A DNA stretch of 64,000 nucleotides from NCBI GenBank assembly GCA_029550525.1, contig JAKPHF010000078.1, positions 1 through 64,000 of the forward strand, read 5' to 3'. The notes under the pieces were generated by a model. The model had not been told where the DNA came from, did not search any database, and saw only the letters and a program-made list of their open reading frames with translations. The position numbers were made by a program, and so were the translations under genes. The stretch's first letter is position 1. Each line of letters starts with the position of its first letter. The stretch is from Planctomycetota bacterium. GTDB taxonomy: Bacteria > Planctomycetota > Phycisphaerae > UBA1845 > PWPN01. This document shows, one piece after another, positions 25,138-33,775 of the stretch.

Positions 25138-26280
25138 ATGGCCGAACCAATCGATATCGGGCTGTACGTCCACGTTCCCTTCTGCACGTCCAAGTGCGGC
25201 TACTGTGATTTCTATTCGCACGTGGGCAAGCCGGGCGCGTTCGCACCGCTGGTCGACGCATTGCTGACCGAGCTGGATGCCGCGCTGCAGCGGGAGGTCC
25301 GAGTCGAAACCATCTTCGTGGGCGGGGGAACGCCCACGGTGTTACCGGTCGAGCTGCTGGCGAAGCTGCTGGATCGCTTAGGGGAAATCGCCCGCCGCGA
25401 CGGCTGTGTCGAGTTCACCGTCGAAGCCAATCCCGCGACGGTGGACGCCGCGAAGGCCGATGTGCTGATGGCGGCCGGCGTGAACCGGGTGTCCATGGGC
25501 GCGCAGTCGTTCAACGTTCGCGAACTGGCTGCCTTGGATCGGGAGCACAAACCCGCCGACGTGGCCGCGAGCCTGGAGATTCTCCGGCGGTCGGGCCTCA
25601 CGCGTTTCAATCTGGATCTGATCTTCGGCGTGCCCGGACAGAGTCTGAACAGTTGGCTGGAGTCGCTGACGACGGCCGTTGCGCTGGGCCCCGAGCACCT
25701 GTCGTGTTACGGGCTGACCTACGAGCCGGGCACGCCGCTGCAAAAACGCCTTCAACTCGGACGAATCTCGGCGGTGGGCGATGAGCTCGAATCCCAGATG
25801 TATTTGGCCACGCGCGAGACACTCGCGGCGGCCGGCTATCGCCAGTACGAGATCAGCAACTACGCCCGCCCGGGCTTGGAGTGCCGTCACAATCTGCGCT
25901 ACTGGCACAACCTTCCTGGGATCGGGATCGGACCGTCGGCGGCCAGCTACTGGCAGGGACGGCGGTGGCGAAACCTGCCGGACACGGCCGAGTACGTCCG
26001 CCGCCTCAACGCAGGTCAGTCGCCGGCCATCGACGTCGAAGAGCTCTCGCCCCGCGACCGGGCAGGGGAAACCGCCATGCTCGCGCTGCGGACGATCGAG
26101 GGGATCGATCCCGACCGGTTCCGCCGGACCACCGGGTTCGACCCGCTGGAATTGTTCGCCGATGCCATCCGCAGTCACGTACAGGCGGGCTTGCTGGTGG
26201 CCGAGCCCCATCGAATCGCCCTGACGCAACACGGTCTCTTGCTCGCGGACATGGTGATGGCGGACTTCCTCTCGCCCTAG
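25138..26280 (+). CDS. hemW: HemW-type radical SAM heme chaperone
   Basis: 380 residues from ATG 25138; an open frame continues upstream but without a start signal. The radical SAM cluster motif is HVPFCTSKCGYCDFYS, with CxxxCxxC followed by the DFYS that marks the HemW/HemN group. FVGGGTPTVLP and TVEANPATVD bind S-adenosylmethionine. It lacks the N-terminal extension of true coproporphyrinogen dehydrogenase HemN, which favours HemW, a protein that inserts heme into respiratory enzymes. It is divergent from the kinase gene with a short spacer. Confidence 0.93.
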   Translation: MAEPIDIGLYVHVPFCTSKCGYCDFYSHVGKPGAFAPLVDALLTELDAALQREVRVETIFVGGGTPTVLPVELLAKLLDRLGEIARRDGCVEFTVEANPATVDAAKADVLMAAGVNRVSMGAQSFNVRELAALDREHKPADVAASLEILRRSGLTRFNLDLIFGVPGQSLNSWLESLTTAVALGPEHLSCYGLTYEPGTPLQKRLQLGRISAVGDELESQMYLATRETLAAAGYRQYEISNYARPGLECRHNLRYWHNLPGIGIGPSAASYWQGRRWRNLPDTAEYVRRLNAGQSPAIDVEELSPRDRAGETAMLALRTIEGIDPDRFRRTTGFDPLELFADAIRSHVQAGLLVAEPHRIALTQHGLLLADMVMADFLSP

Positions 26281-26320
26281 GGCATCGCCGTCCAGGTGTC
26301 ACTTGAACCCCGGAAACATC

Positions 26321-26350
26321 TTGACATGGTCCACGCGAAGCGGCTACTTT
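26321..26350 (+). promoter_or_regulatory. Possible promoter of the 28-residue membrane peptide
   Basis: TTGACA at 26321-26326 and TACTTT at 26345-26350 with an 18-base spacer. The -10 match is modest. Confidence 0.3.
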
Positions 26351-26463
26351 TTTTCGTGAACCGCGCGAGGAAATAGGCGAGACTTGGTTGTGGCCGAGCC
26401 AATCGGGGCCGTGGGTGTCCCGATGAAGATAAGACTGTCTAGTCTACGTTCGAGGAGCATGCA

Positions 26464-26550
26464 ATGTTCGAGACATGGCAGATTATTCTCATCATCGTGC
26501 TGATTGTCGTCATCGCCGGCCTCCTGTGGTATCGCAAGCGCCAGATGTGA
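26464..26550 (+). CDS. 28-residue single-span membrane peptide
   Basis: MFETWQ, then a strongly hydrophobic run (IILIIVLIVVIAGLLW), then the basic end YRKRQM. The ribosome site GAGGAG at 26452-26457 is ideally spaced, a plausible promoter lies upstream and an intrinsic terminator follows at 26654. That makes a complete small transcription unit. The layout (short acidic start, one helix, positive-inside tail) is that of small stress or regulatory membrane peptides and also of type I toxins. No antitoxin RNA is evident. Function unknown. Confidence 0.65.
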   Translation: MFETWQIILIIVLIVVIAGLLWYRKRQM

Positions 26551-26653
26551 TGACACTCCAATCGACAAGGTAAGTTGATGATTTGTCTTGTTCTCCCGCC
26601 GGTGGAGAACGGTACAGGTTCTCAGACCGGCGAGGCGGCGTGCGATTGACGAC

Positions 26654-26693
26654 CGGGTTGCCGTGCCTAGTTGCCGGCAACCCGTTGTCTTTT
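26654..26693. terminator. Intrinsic terminator, probably bidirectional
   Basis: CGGGTTGCC at 26654-26662 pairs with GGCAACCCG at 26676-26684 and is followed by TTGTCTTTT on the plus strand. It sits between the small membrane peptide and the converging end of the M48 protease gene. Confidence 0.75.
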
Positions 26694-26698
26694 GACAA

Positions 26699-28282
26699 CT
26701 ATCCGCCGTACGACGCCCGCAACGCGCGGATGAGTTGATGGGGCCAGTAGAGCCAGGCGCCGATAGCCAGGCCCACGGCGCTGCCGACGACGAGCACGAG
26801 CTTGATCGCCAGCACGCCGCGATTCAAGCGGGCAATCGCCGAGGGGTCGGCCGCGTATTGGCGCAGTAGGCGAATGCGGTTGCCGATGCTCGAATGGCGC
26901 CAACTGCGAGCCTCGACCGGAATGCCGTTGAGCGTGGCGATGCGATGGAGGGCTTCGCCGAACGTGTGAGCGGCCGTGGCGCAGATCGCCAGACCCGACG
27001 GTAAGCGATCACCAGGATTCAGCGACGCGGGCTCGAGCGTCCCGTGGACCAGACATGGACGATCGCAGGAAGCGATATCGGGCGTGACGCTGCGGGCACC
27101 GAACAGGTCAGCCTGCCACTCGAACCGCCGTGACACCGGCCCGAAACCGAGTCCCCAGATGGCCACGATCATCACCATGGCCATCACCTGCAAGTAGTCG
27201 CGGACTTCGGTTTGTGAGCCGCTCGCAGGAGCCGCCGACCCGGCCTGCTGCACCCAGTCCGGAGCGAAGCGCACCACCAATTCGCTGATGCCGCCGACGA
27301 TGAGCATGGAGAGGATGGCGAACAGCAAATAGAACGTGATGTGGTGATGCTTGATATGGCCCGCCTCGTGCCCGAAGACCGCCTCGATTTGCTCGTCGTC
27401 CATGGTCTCCAGCAGCCCATCGGATAACAACACGTACCGCACAGGTCGGATGAGGCCCATGACGGCGGCATTGACCACCATGCCGTCGCTGTGCCAGATC
27501 AGAATGTCGCGATAGCTCAGGCCGATGCGGCGGCACAGACCGTCCAGACGGGAACGCAACTCGCCGGCAGGCAGGCTCGTAGTGTGCCAAATATACCGCA
27601 GCAGCACCGGGGCGATCAGAAATACGCCGCCGGCCACCACCACCAGAACGGCCTGATCGGCCCAGACCACGCCCGTCGATTCACGCAACCATCTTCCATA
27701 GTGGTCGTCACTCACGGCATCGATGGCCACCACAATGGGCAGCATGGGCACGAAGATGATAAGCACGTGGTGACGGAACATGAACGCCAGGTACGAGCCC
27801 AGTCGCCACACCGGCCGGTTGGGCTGCGCCGTCCATAACCGCAACTCCAGCGAGACGTGTCGAATGCCGCGATCCGCCGGATACAGGGCGATCCACGACA
27901 CCAACACGCCGAGCAGGAACGGGGACATCATGATCAGCTCGTCGAGGCCCCACACGCGGCGCATCCAGTCCACGCTGCGCACGTAATTCGACCAGTCCGT
28001 CAGGTACATGCCCGCGGCGAAGCTGCCGATGATGAAGAACCGCAGGAAACCCGTCCACCGGCTCAGATGCTGTTGGGCCGCGGGCAGCCAGGCAGGATTG
28101 TGCTCCAGTTGGCGGCAGACGAGCCGGCTGGCAACGCCGCCGAGCAGGCCCGCGAGCACGACCTGCCCCGCGATGATAGCCGCCGTCCACACCGGCGAGG
28201 TCACCACCAGCGACCGCCACGGCGGCCCGTCAGGCGGAATACTCAGCACAATCGCAAAAGCGGCGAAAACGATGAACTGCAT
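26699..28282 (-). CDS. M48 (Ste24-like) membrane metalloprotease
   Basis: 527 residues with about six membrane helices. The zinc motif is VFGHEAGHIKHHH (HExxH), with a third ligand Glu in RRFEWQADLFGA, the usual ExxAD pattern. M48 proteases remove misfolded or prenylated membrane proteins. This long form resembles the eukaryote-like Ste24 branch rather than HtpX. The gene lies 82 bp downstream of fmt on the same strand and may be cotranscribed with it. Its stop is next to the terminator at 26654. Confidence 0.9.
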   Translation of the reverse strand: MQFIVFAAFAIVLSIPPDGPPWRSLVVTSPVWTAAIIAGQVVLAGLLGGVASRLVCRQLEHNPAWLPAAQQHLSRWTGFLRFFIIGSFAAGMYLTDWSNYVRSVDWMRRVWGLDELIMMSPFLLGVLVSWIALYPADRGIRHVSLELRLWTAQPNRPVWRLGSYLAFMFRHHVLIIFVPMLPIVVAIDAVSDDHYGRWLRESTGVVWADQAVLVVVAGGVFLIAPVLLRYIWHTTSLPAGELRSRLDGLCRRIGLSYRDILIWHSDGMVVNAAVMGLIRPVRYVLLSDGLLETMDDEQIEAVFGHEAGHIKHHHITFYLLFAILSMLIVGGISELVVRFAPDWVQQAGSAAPASGSQTEVRDYLQVMAMVMIVAIWGLGFGPVSRRFEWQADLFGARSVTPDIASCDRPCLVHGTLEPASLNPGDRLPSGLAICATAAHTFGEALHRIATLNGIPVEARSWRHSSIGNRIRLLRQYAADPSAIARLNRGVLAIKLVLVVGSAVGLAIGAWLYWPHQLIRALRASYGG

Positions 28283-28363
28283 TCAGCCGACCTGCTCTCG
28301 ATACCAGGACTGCAGGCTTCAGGACGATGGCGGCGCGCCACCGGTTGTGTGGCCCCGAAGCCG

Positions 28364-29320
28364 TCAATCCTCCTGACCAATCTTCTCCAAGCGATCGCCG
28401 GGACGGACGTGCCGGCCGTTCACGAACGCCTGCCAGGTCATGGCCCGGCTGCCCGCGGGTTGGACGCTGTGGATCTCCAGCGTGCCCTGGCCCGTGGCGA
28501 CGGTGAGCACCGACGTGATCGTGCCGGGAGCTTCGGCGGCATCAACCGGCACAGCAGTGGCGGTGATCACCGCGAGTTCCACCGGCTTGCCGCCATTGGC
28601 AGGCACGTACCGGCATCGGGCGGCCGGCCAAGGCCACATCGCCCGCGTCTGGCGAGCCAGGTACTCGGCGGGTCGAGTAAAGTCCAGGTCACCGTCCGAT
28701 TTCTTCAGTTTGCGGGCGATGGTCACCTGCGATTCGTCCTGAGGCTCGCCGGCATAGCCCGGCTCGCGTTCGAGCAGGTCGAGGGCCGCCCCGATCGCGT
28801 CGCAACAGATGCCGGCGAGGCGATCGTGCAGTTCACCTGCCACCTCGCTCGAGCCGATCGCGGTTTCGCGTTTGAGCAGGATGGGCCCGGCATCCATCCG
28901 GTCCACGAGGCGAAAGACGGTCACACCGGTCTTGGTCTCGCCGGCCAGGATGGCCGCGTTAATGGGAGCCGCCCCTCGAAACTTGGGCAGGAGCGAGGCG
29001 TGCAAGTTGATGCAGCCGAGCGGAAACACGGAACGGAGCGGCTCGAGCAGTTTCTGGCCGAACGCCGCGACCACGCCGATGTCCGCCCGCAGATCCGCCA
29101 GCCGCTGCACGATCTCGGGCGTGTTGACGTTCTCGCACTTGAGCGTTTCGACGCCCTCCTCGGCCGCCTGAAGGGCAACGGGCGTGGGCTGCAACGCCTT
29201 TCCCCTTCCCGCGGGACGATCGGGCTGCGTCACGACCAGCGGCAACTCGTGGCGGCTGTTCACCAGCCAGCGCAGCGTGGGCACGGCAAAGTCGCCCGAT
29301 CCGAAATAGACCACCCGCAT
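28364..29320 (-). CDS. fmt: Methionyl-tRNA formyltransferase
   Basis: 318 residues, full length. It formylates initiator Met-tRNA from 10-formyltetrahydrofolate. The N-terminal nucleotide-fold begins MRVVYFGSGDFAVPTL. The catalytic Asn and His are in CINLHASLLPKFRGAAPI, and the catalytic Asp follows in RMDAGPIL. The C-terminal OB-fold is recognisable from WPWPAARCRYV onward. No def gene is adjacent in the window. Confidence 0.96.
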   Translation of the reverse strand: MRVVYFGSGDFAVPTLRWLVNSRHELPLVVTQPDRPAGRGKALQPTPVALQAAEEGVETLKCENVNTPEIVQRLADLRADIGVVAAFGQKLLEPLRSVFPLGCINLHASLLPKFRGAAPINAAILAGETKTGVTVFRLVDRMDAGPILLKRETAIGSSEVAGELHDRLAGICCDAIGAALDLLEREPGYAGEPQDESQVTIARKLKKSDGDLDFTRPAEYLARQTRAMWPWPAARCRYVPANGGKPVELAVITATAVPVDAAEAPGTITSVLTVATGQGTLEIHSVQPAGSRAMTWQAFVNGRHVRPGDRLEKIGQED

Positions 29321-29540
29321 TCAAACCTCCGGCCAAGAAGGGCAATTTCGGCGGCCGGTCTCCCCGCTCTGGTGAGGAGCCGACCCGCCGAGGTTTTTCC
29401 CAAGGTCCGCTGATCATACGCGCCGGTCCGGGACGCGGCAAAAACGGCGACGATCGTATGGGGCGCCAGCTCGGCGGGCAATGGTTACAATAGGAACGGG
29501 GTTGGCGGCAGCCACCACAGCGCATTGAAGGAGAGATACT

Positions 29541-30188
29541 TTGCCCCGCACCTCCAGCGACGTCCACGAGCAGATGGCCCGCGATTATTTGTACGCCGTG
29601 CTCCGTGAGAATGCGCCGGCCACCATCACGCCGGTAGCTGCCTTCGACGAATCGCCGCTAGCCGGTGAGGGCAAGGTGACAGTGTTCTCGTTCGAGGCCA
29701 GCTTGGGCGGGGATCCCCCAGAGCCTTATTACGTGGTGGCGGGTCAGACCGTGACCAACTACTACCCCCAGTGGGGGCTGGATGCCGAACAGATCTACAG
29801 CGTGCACCTGGGGACACGATTCATGCTGGTGGTCGAGGTCCGGCAAGTACCGCTCAGCGAATTGCCCCCCACGCTAACCACCGACTTGGCCGAAGCACTG
29901 GCCGGCGTGCTGCCTGGCGAGCCGGTGACCGACATCGAGCCGGTCTGTGCATTCGCCGCCGAGACGCAGAAGCATGCCGTTTGCCGAGCGAAGATCGCCG
30001 ACGAAGATGTGTACGTCATGGGGGCGGACCTGCCGCTCGGCATCTATCGCGAGACGCAACTACCGCCTCACGTCGTCTACCAGTGGCACTTGGGCAACGT
30101 TATTCGCATGGAACGGCCGCTGGACGAAGACGAAACCGACGAACCCCAAGCAGACGACCCGGCGGCAGATACTGATTCGCCGGCGTAA
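29541..30188 (+). CDS. Conserved-looking protein of unknown function
   Basis: 215 residues with a TTG start at 29541 supported by GAAGGAGA at 29527-29534; the first ATG is 11 codons in. No signal peptide or membrane helix. The body mixes hydrophobic strands and acidic turns (TVFSFEASLGGDPPEPYYVVAG, LGTRFMLVVEVRQVPLSELP). The last 30 residues are almost all acidic, Pro and Ala (LDEDETDEPQADDPAADTD), probably disordered. It is divergent from fmt. I recognise no family. Confidence 0.75.
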   Translation: MPRTSSDVHEQMARDYLYAVLRENAPATITPVAAFDESPLAGEGKVTVFSFEASLGGDPPEPYYVVAGQTVTNYYPQWGLDAEQIYSVHLGTRFMLVVEVRQVPLSELPPTLTTDLAEALAGVLPGEPVTDIEPVCAFAAETQKHAVCRAKIADEDVYVMGADLPLGIYRETQLPPHVVYQWHLGNVIRMERPLDEDETDEPQADDPAADTDSPA

Positions 30189-30210
30189 CCTGACGCGACT
30201 CCTGGGCACG

Positions 30211-30262
30211 GTTGTTGTGGTGCACGCTTCCAGCGTGTACAGGCAAGCAGGACGCTTGCACA
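30211..30262 (+). repeat. GTGGTGCA-family dispersed repeat
   Basis: TTGTTGTGGTGCACGCTTCC, AGCGTGTACAGGCAAGC and GACGCTTGCACAAAG: the same words as 9091-9161, 18586-18638 and 45389-45443. It lies between the converging genes at 29541 and 30296. Confidence 0.65.
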
Positions 30263-30295
30263 AAGATCTCATCGCCACACGCCCACTGCGCACGC

Positions 30296-32350
30296 TCAAC
30301 GCAGATCCGCGCTGGGCGGCAGAGCCAGACTGGGAGGCTCCCAGAAGCAATCCAGAACCGGCGGTTCGGCTCCCACGAACGTGATCTCACCGGCGATGCT
30401 CGAAATCGAAGCCAGCGGAGCGGCCTTGACCCCATTGGAGGTCACCGAATACACGAAGTCGCCGATGAACACGCCGCGCGTCGTCCCATGGTAGCCCCGG
30501 AAGCAGCCGCCCTGCGTGACGCCTTCCGCCGAGGCGATGCGCCCCAGGAACTCGAAGCCATTCTCGACGGTCACGCGATACACGTACAGCCCGGTGAACG
30601 CATGCTGGCCGTACTGCGGTCCGGAAGTATCGCCTTCATAAAGATCGATGGGGAAGGCCAGTACGTTCTTCTCGGCGAAGTAGTTGAAGGCCTTGGGATT
30701 ATGGTTGGCCTCGCTGTACGTGCCGCGGCCGCCGATCTCCACACGAGCCGGTGTGTCGCCGATGGTGAGGATCTTCGGGCTGGCCATATCGCTCACGTCG
30801 AAGATGGTCAGCAACACGCCCTGCACCCAGGCGAAGTCGCCCGCATCCTCGGTTTCCCGGCCGATGGTCAACAGGTGATTCTCGTCGAGCATCTGGATGT
30901 GATCGGAGTAGCCCGGCACCTTCAGTTCGCCCACGATCGCCGGGTTGGCCGGATCGCTCAGATCCAGCGTGAACAGCGGGTCGATGCGGCGGAACGTCAC
31001 CAGGAACCCGCGGTCGCCGACGAACCGGGCGGAGTAGATGGTCTCGCCCGGTGCGATGTTTTCGATCTTCCCGACCGTATCCAGTGAATTGTTATTGACA
31101 CCCAGTACGTACACCGCGCTGCTGAGCGTCTCGCCGGTCATCCTGAACTGCTCGTTGGTGGTGGCGATGCGCAGATAGCCCTTGTGCTCGCCCATGGAAT
31201 ACTGGTTGAGCGGCCGGCCGGGCACGAGCCCGCTGGCGATGTACTGCGTGCATGCGTCGGTGAACGCGAGCTTGTGGATCATGGTGTCGCTGCGGGAACT
31301 GTAATTGTCCCACGAGTACTGCGTGTCGGTCAGATACAGCGCCTGCGTGCTGGCGTAGATCGTGCCCACGTTGCCGATGACCGCGGTGGTGCTCAACTCG
31401 GCGTCGACGTCGTCCACGTCCAGTGTGGCAACGACGGTCAGGCCGTAGCCGTCAGGGTCGGTCGGCCGCAAGGCATTCTGCCAGTTCACCACGTCGCCGC
31501 TGCTCGCCGAGCCGTCGGCGCTGACGATCTGCACGTCGGGCAGCCACTCGTCCGTGGTCATGGCCTCTATCGCCTCGACTGAGGGATCGCCAGGCAGCTC
31601 AGGTTGCGTGGTGATGACCAGATGCAACTTGGAGCCGATCAGCCGACTGCTGGCGATCGTCCCCTCGAAGCGGAATACCTTCTTGGACGCGGGATTGGCC
31701 GGCTCGGTCACGTCGAAGATGGCCACCGTTGCCTGAGCGCCGTCCGACCATGGACCACCGCCCCACTCGTCGCTGCTGCCAGCGCCGGTCGACGAACCGC
31801 CCGTCGACCCGGCACCGCCGTCGTGGCCGTACCAGACGCTGTATCGATTCGAGATCACCACCAGCGTGGTGTCGCGCAAGTACATCGACTCGCCGCCGGG
31901 TTCGACTTGCAACGTCGCGACCTCGGCCATGCTCTCGGGCGGTGTGGCCTTGACCACGTGAATCTTGTCGCCGCTCAGCATGTAGATGTACTCGCCATCA
32001 TTCTTGATCAGGTCGCTTTCATCCACCCCCTCTTCCTGGATGTTGGTCGTGGAAAAGCCGCGATCGTCGCCCGCGTCGTCGGCGCTGCCCTCCATGGGCG
32101 CCGACGCCGGCATGGCACCCAGCAGCGGGAACAGCCACCAGCCCCCGCCGTTCCCGCCACCGCTGGTCTGATAACGGACCTTGGCCTGCGAGGCCATGAA
32201 CGACCGCAGCTCGGCTTCCGACTCGAAGCCCCGCAGCAACGCCTCGCGAGGCGTCTTATCGGGCGGATTCGGAATCACGGGTGGAACGCAGTTGGCTCCC
32301 AGCGTGCAACCAATTGAGGCCGCCAACAGGAGCAGCCATCCAGTGCGCAT
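30296..32350 (-). CDS. Secreted beta-propeller lipoprotein (PF09826-type)
   Basis: 684 residues from ATG 32350 (GAGGAG six bases upstream). The signal MRTGWLLLLAASIGC ends in a lipobox-like SIGC. The diagnostic stretch of the family is TTNIQEEGVDESDLIKNDGEYIYMLSG, followed by repeated blades (IFDVTEPANPASKKVF, LDLSDPANPAIVGELKVPG, IFDVSDMASPKIL). Gly/Ser-rich loops (GGAGSTGGSSTGAGSSDEWGG) interrupt the third blade. Homologues occur in archaea, Bacillus and planctomycetes, and their function is poorly known. The frame upstream of the chosen start lacks a ribosome site. Confidence 0.88.
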   Translation of the reverse strand: MRTGWLLLLAASIGCTLGANCVPPVIPNPPDKTPREALLRGFESEAELRSFMASQAKVRYQTSGGGNGGGWWLFPLLGAMPASAPMEGSADDAGDDRGFSTTNIQEEGVDESDLIKNDGEYIYMLSGDKIHVVKATPPESMAEVATLQVEPGGESMYLRDTTLVVISNRYSVWYGHDGGAGSTGGSSTGAGSSDEWGGGPWSDGAQATVAIFDVTEPANPASKKVFRFEGTIASSRLIGSKLHLVITTQPELPGDPSVEAIEAMTTDEWLPDVQIVSADGSASSGDVVNWQNALRPTDPDGYGLTVVATLDVDDVDAELSTTAVIGNVGTIYASTQALYLTDTQYSWDNYSSRSDTMIHKLAFTDACTQYIASGLVPGRPLNQYSMGEHKGYLRIATTNEQFRMTGETLSSAVYVLGVNNNSLDTVGKIENIAPGETIYSARFVGDRGFLVTFRRIDPLFTLDLSDPANPAIVGELKVPGYSDHIQMLDENHLLTIGRETEDAGDFAWVQGVLLTIFDVSDMASPKILTIGDTPARVEIGGRGTYSEANHNPKAFNYFAEKNVLAFPIDLYEGDTSGPQYGQHAFTGLYVYRVTVENGFEFLGRIASAEGVTQGGCFRGYHGTTRGVFIGDFVYSVTSNGVKAAPLASISSIAGEITFVGAEPPVLDCFWEPPSLALPPSADLR

Positions 32351-32794
32351 GAGTGTCTCCTCAGCCATCACATGAACCGGAAGCGACCAACGCCGAATTG
32401 ATTCTATCAAGACAAGATACGAGTGTCCAGTAGCATCAGAAGGCACCAGCGTGACTCGCCACGAATCGACAACGGGAATGCGTCACGTACGGGATCGCTT
32501 GCTTCCCGCCGTCCCGATCAGCCCCGAAGTCTTTCCCGTGTGGAAAAATCACGGGCCACCCGACACCGAGCCCTCCGGCCTGGACAACGCATCTTATCCA
32601 CTTTTGCATGCGGACGTTAGATCAGACCCGGCACACATGGGTGGGTGCCGAGATGGGAACGGCAGTGATTGACCCGCTCTACAATTCGATCGCACCAGGT
32701 ACGCCAAGAACGTGGATGATCAAGGAATGCGAAAGACTTGGTGGTGTAATCTTCCAGGGGCCATGCGGTGGTGGTGACGAGTTGCAGAGGGAGT
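32351..32794. other. Divergent spacer, nothing convincing inside
   Basis: 444 bases between divergent genes. The short open frames have no family or ribosome site. I see no repeat of the families found elsewhere in the window. Confidence 0.5.
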
Positions 32795-33685
32795 ATGTTC
32801 GGTGGCGTTCAAGGACGCTTTGACCGGGCGTTCACGCTTATCGAGCTCTTGGTCGTCGTCAGCGTGATCGCCTTGCTAATTGCGCTGTTGATGCCGGCGC
32901 TGTCGGCGACCCGCAACGCCACGCGCTCAACAGCGTGTCTGTCCAACCTCCGGCAACTCGGCATCGCCATGCAGACGTACACGCGAGACAACCAGGGATG
33001 GCTGCCCGCGGGGCCGGCCGATCAGTTGCTGTACATGAGGTTCGATAGTGCGACCGCTGCCCCTGAAATCTCGCGCGAGCCGCGAACGGGTGGCGGCTGG
33101 CGCCCGGTCATGGAGACTCCATGGCAATGGGGCGGAAGACGCGCCAGTTGGAACTATTTGCAAGATGAGGACGGCAATCCTCGCGCCGAGAGCCAGTTGA
33201 GACCGCTCACCCGGCAAATCTATCGAAGTGCCACACTCGACAGCCCGACACCCCTATTCGACTGTCCCACCGATCGCGGCGTGGAATTCTGGGATCGCCC
33301 GCACGCGGGCGCCTGGAAGCGCGACGGCCTGGGCGGCCGCCCCGTTCACGAGTTGGTCGGGAATAGCTACTACGTTCACCTGTGGGGTACGGCGGAATCC
33401 GGCGACGCCAACGCGCGCGACTTCAAACGGCGAGCCGGACAGGTCGTCCTGATCTACGACGCCATCTTCTATTACAACTATTTCACGCCCAAGAGTCCGT
33501 TTCTGCCGGACATTCCACCAGCCGTCCGCCGCAAGACGTGGCACTCGATGGACGGCGCGTACAACTTCCTGTTTCTCGACGGACACGCCGAACAGCGTCG
33601 GATGCACACACTGGACCCCGACCACATCAGCGGCAAGGGGTTGGTATTCGCGGGTTACCAAAGGATTATGGATTATTACCGTTGA
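32795..33685 (+). CDS. Type II/IV prepilin-like protein, planctomycete type
   Basis: 296 residues. A short leader is followed by the prepilin cleavage and methylation segment AFTLIELLVVVSVIALLIAL, in which the Glu at position 5 after cleavage is kept. SNLRQLGIAMQTYTRDNQGW follows, a phrase typical of the planctomycete family of DUF1559-like pseudopilins. The C-terminal part has NFLFLDGHAEQRR, another hallmark. Such proteins are very numerous in planctomycetes and are processed by PilD-type peptidase. The start at ATG 32795 has AGAGGG only a few bases upstream; GTG 32768 is an alternative. Confidence 0.9.
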   Translation: MFGGVQGRFDRAFTLIELLVVVSVIALLIALLMPALSATRNATRSTACLSNLRQLGIAMQTYTRDNQGWLPAGPADQLLYMRFDSATAAPEISREPRTGGGWRPVMETPWQWGGRRASWNYLQDEDGNPRAESQLRPLTRQIYRSATLDSPTPLFDCPTDRGVEFWDRPHAGAWKRDGLGGRPVHELVGNSYYVHLWGTAESGDANARDFKRRAGQVVLIYDAIFYYNYFTPKSPFLPDIPPAVRRKTWHSMDGAYNFLFLDGHAEQRRMHTLDPDHISGKGLVFAGYQRIMDYYR

Positions 33686-33775
33686 CGGGTGCACTGCCTG
33701 GTCGCACGCGACCAGGCTCAACGACGTCACCGCGCGTTCGCGAACCACGACTTACCGGATCCACGACACGCAGAA

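Noticed and set aside
32351..32794. Riboswitch upstream of the prepilin gene
   Set aside because: No conserved aptamer core could be seen and no expression platform is present.
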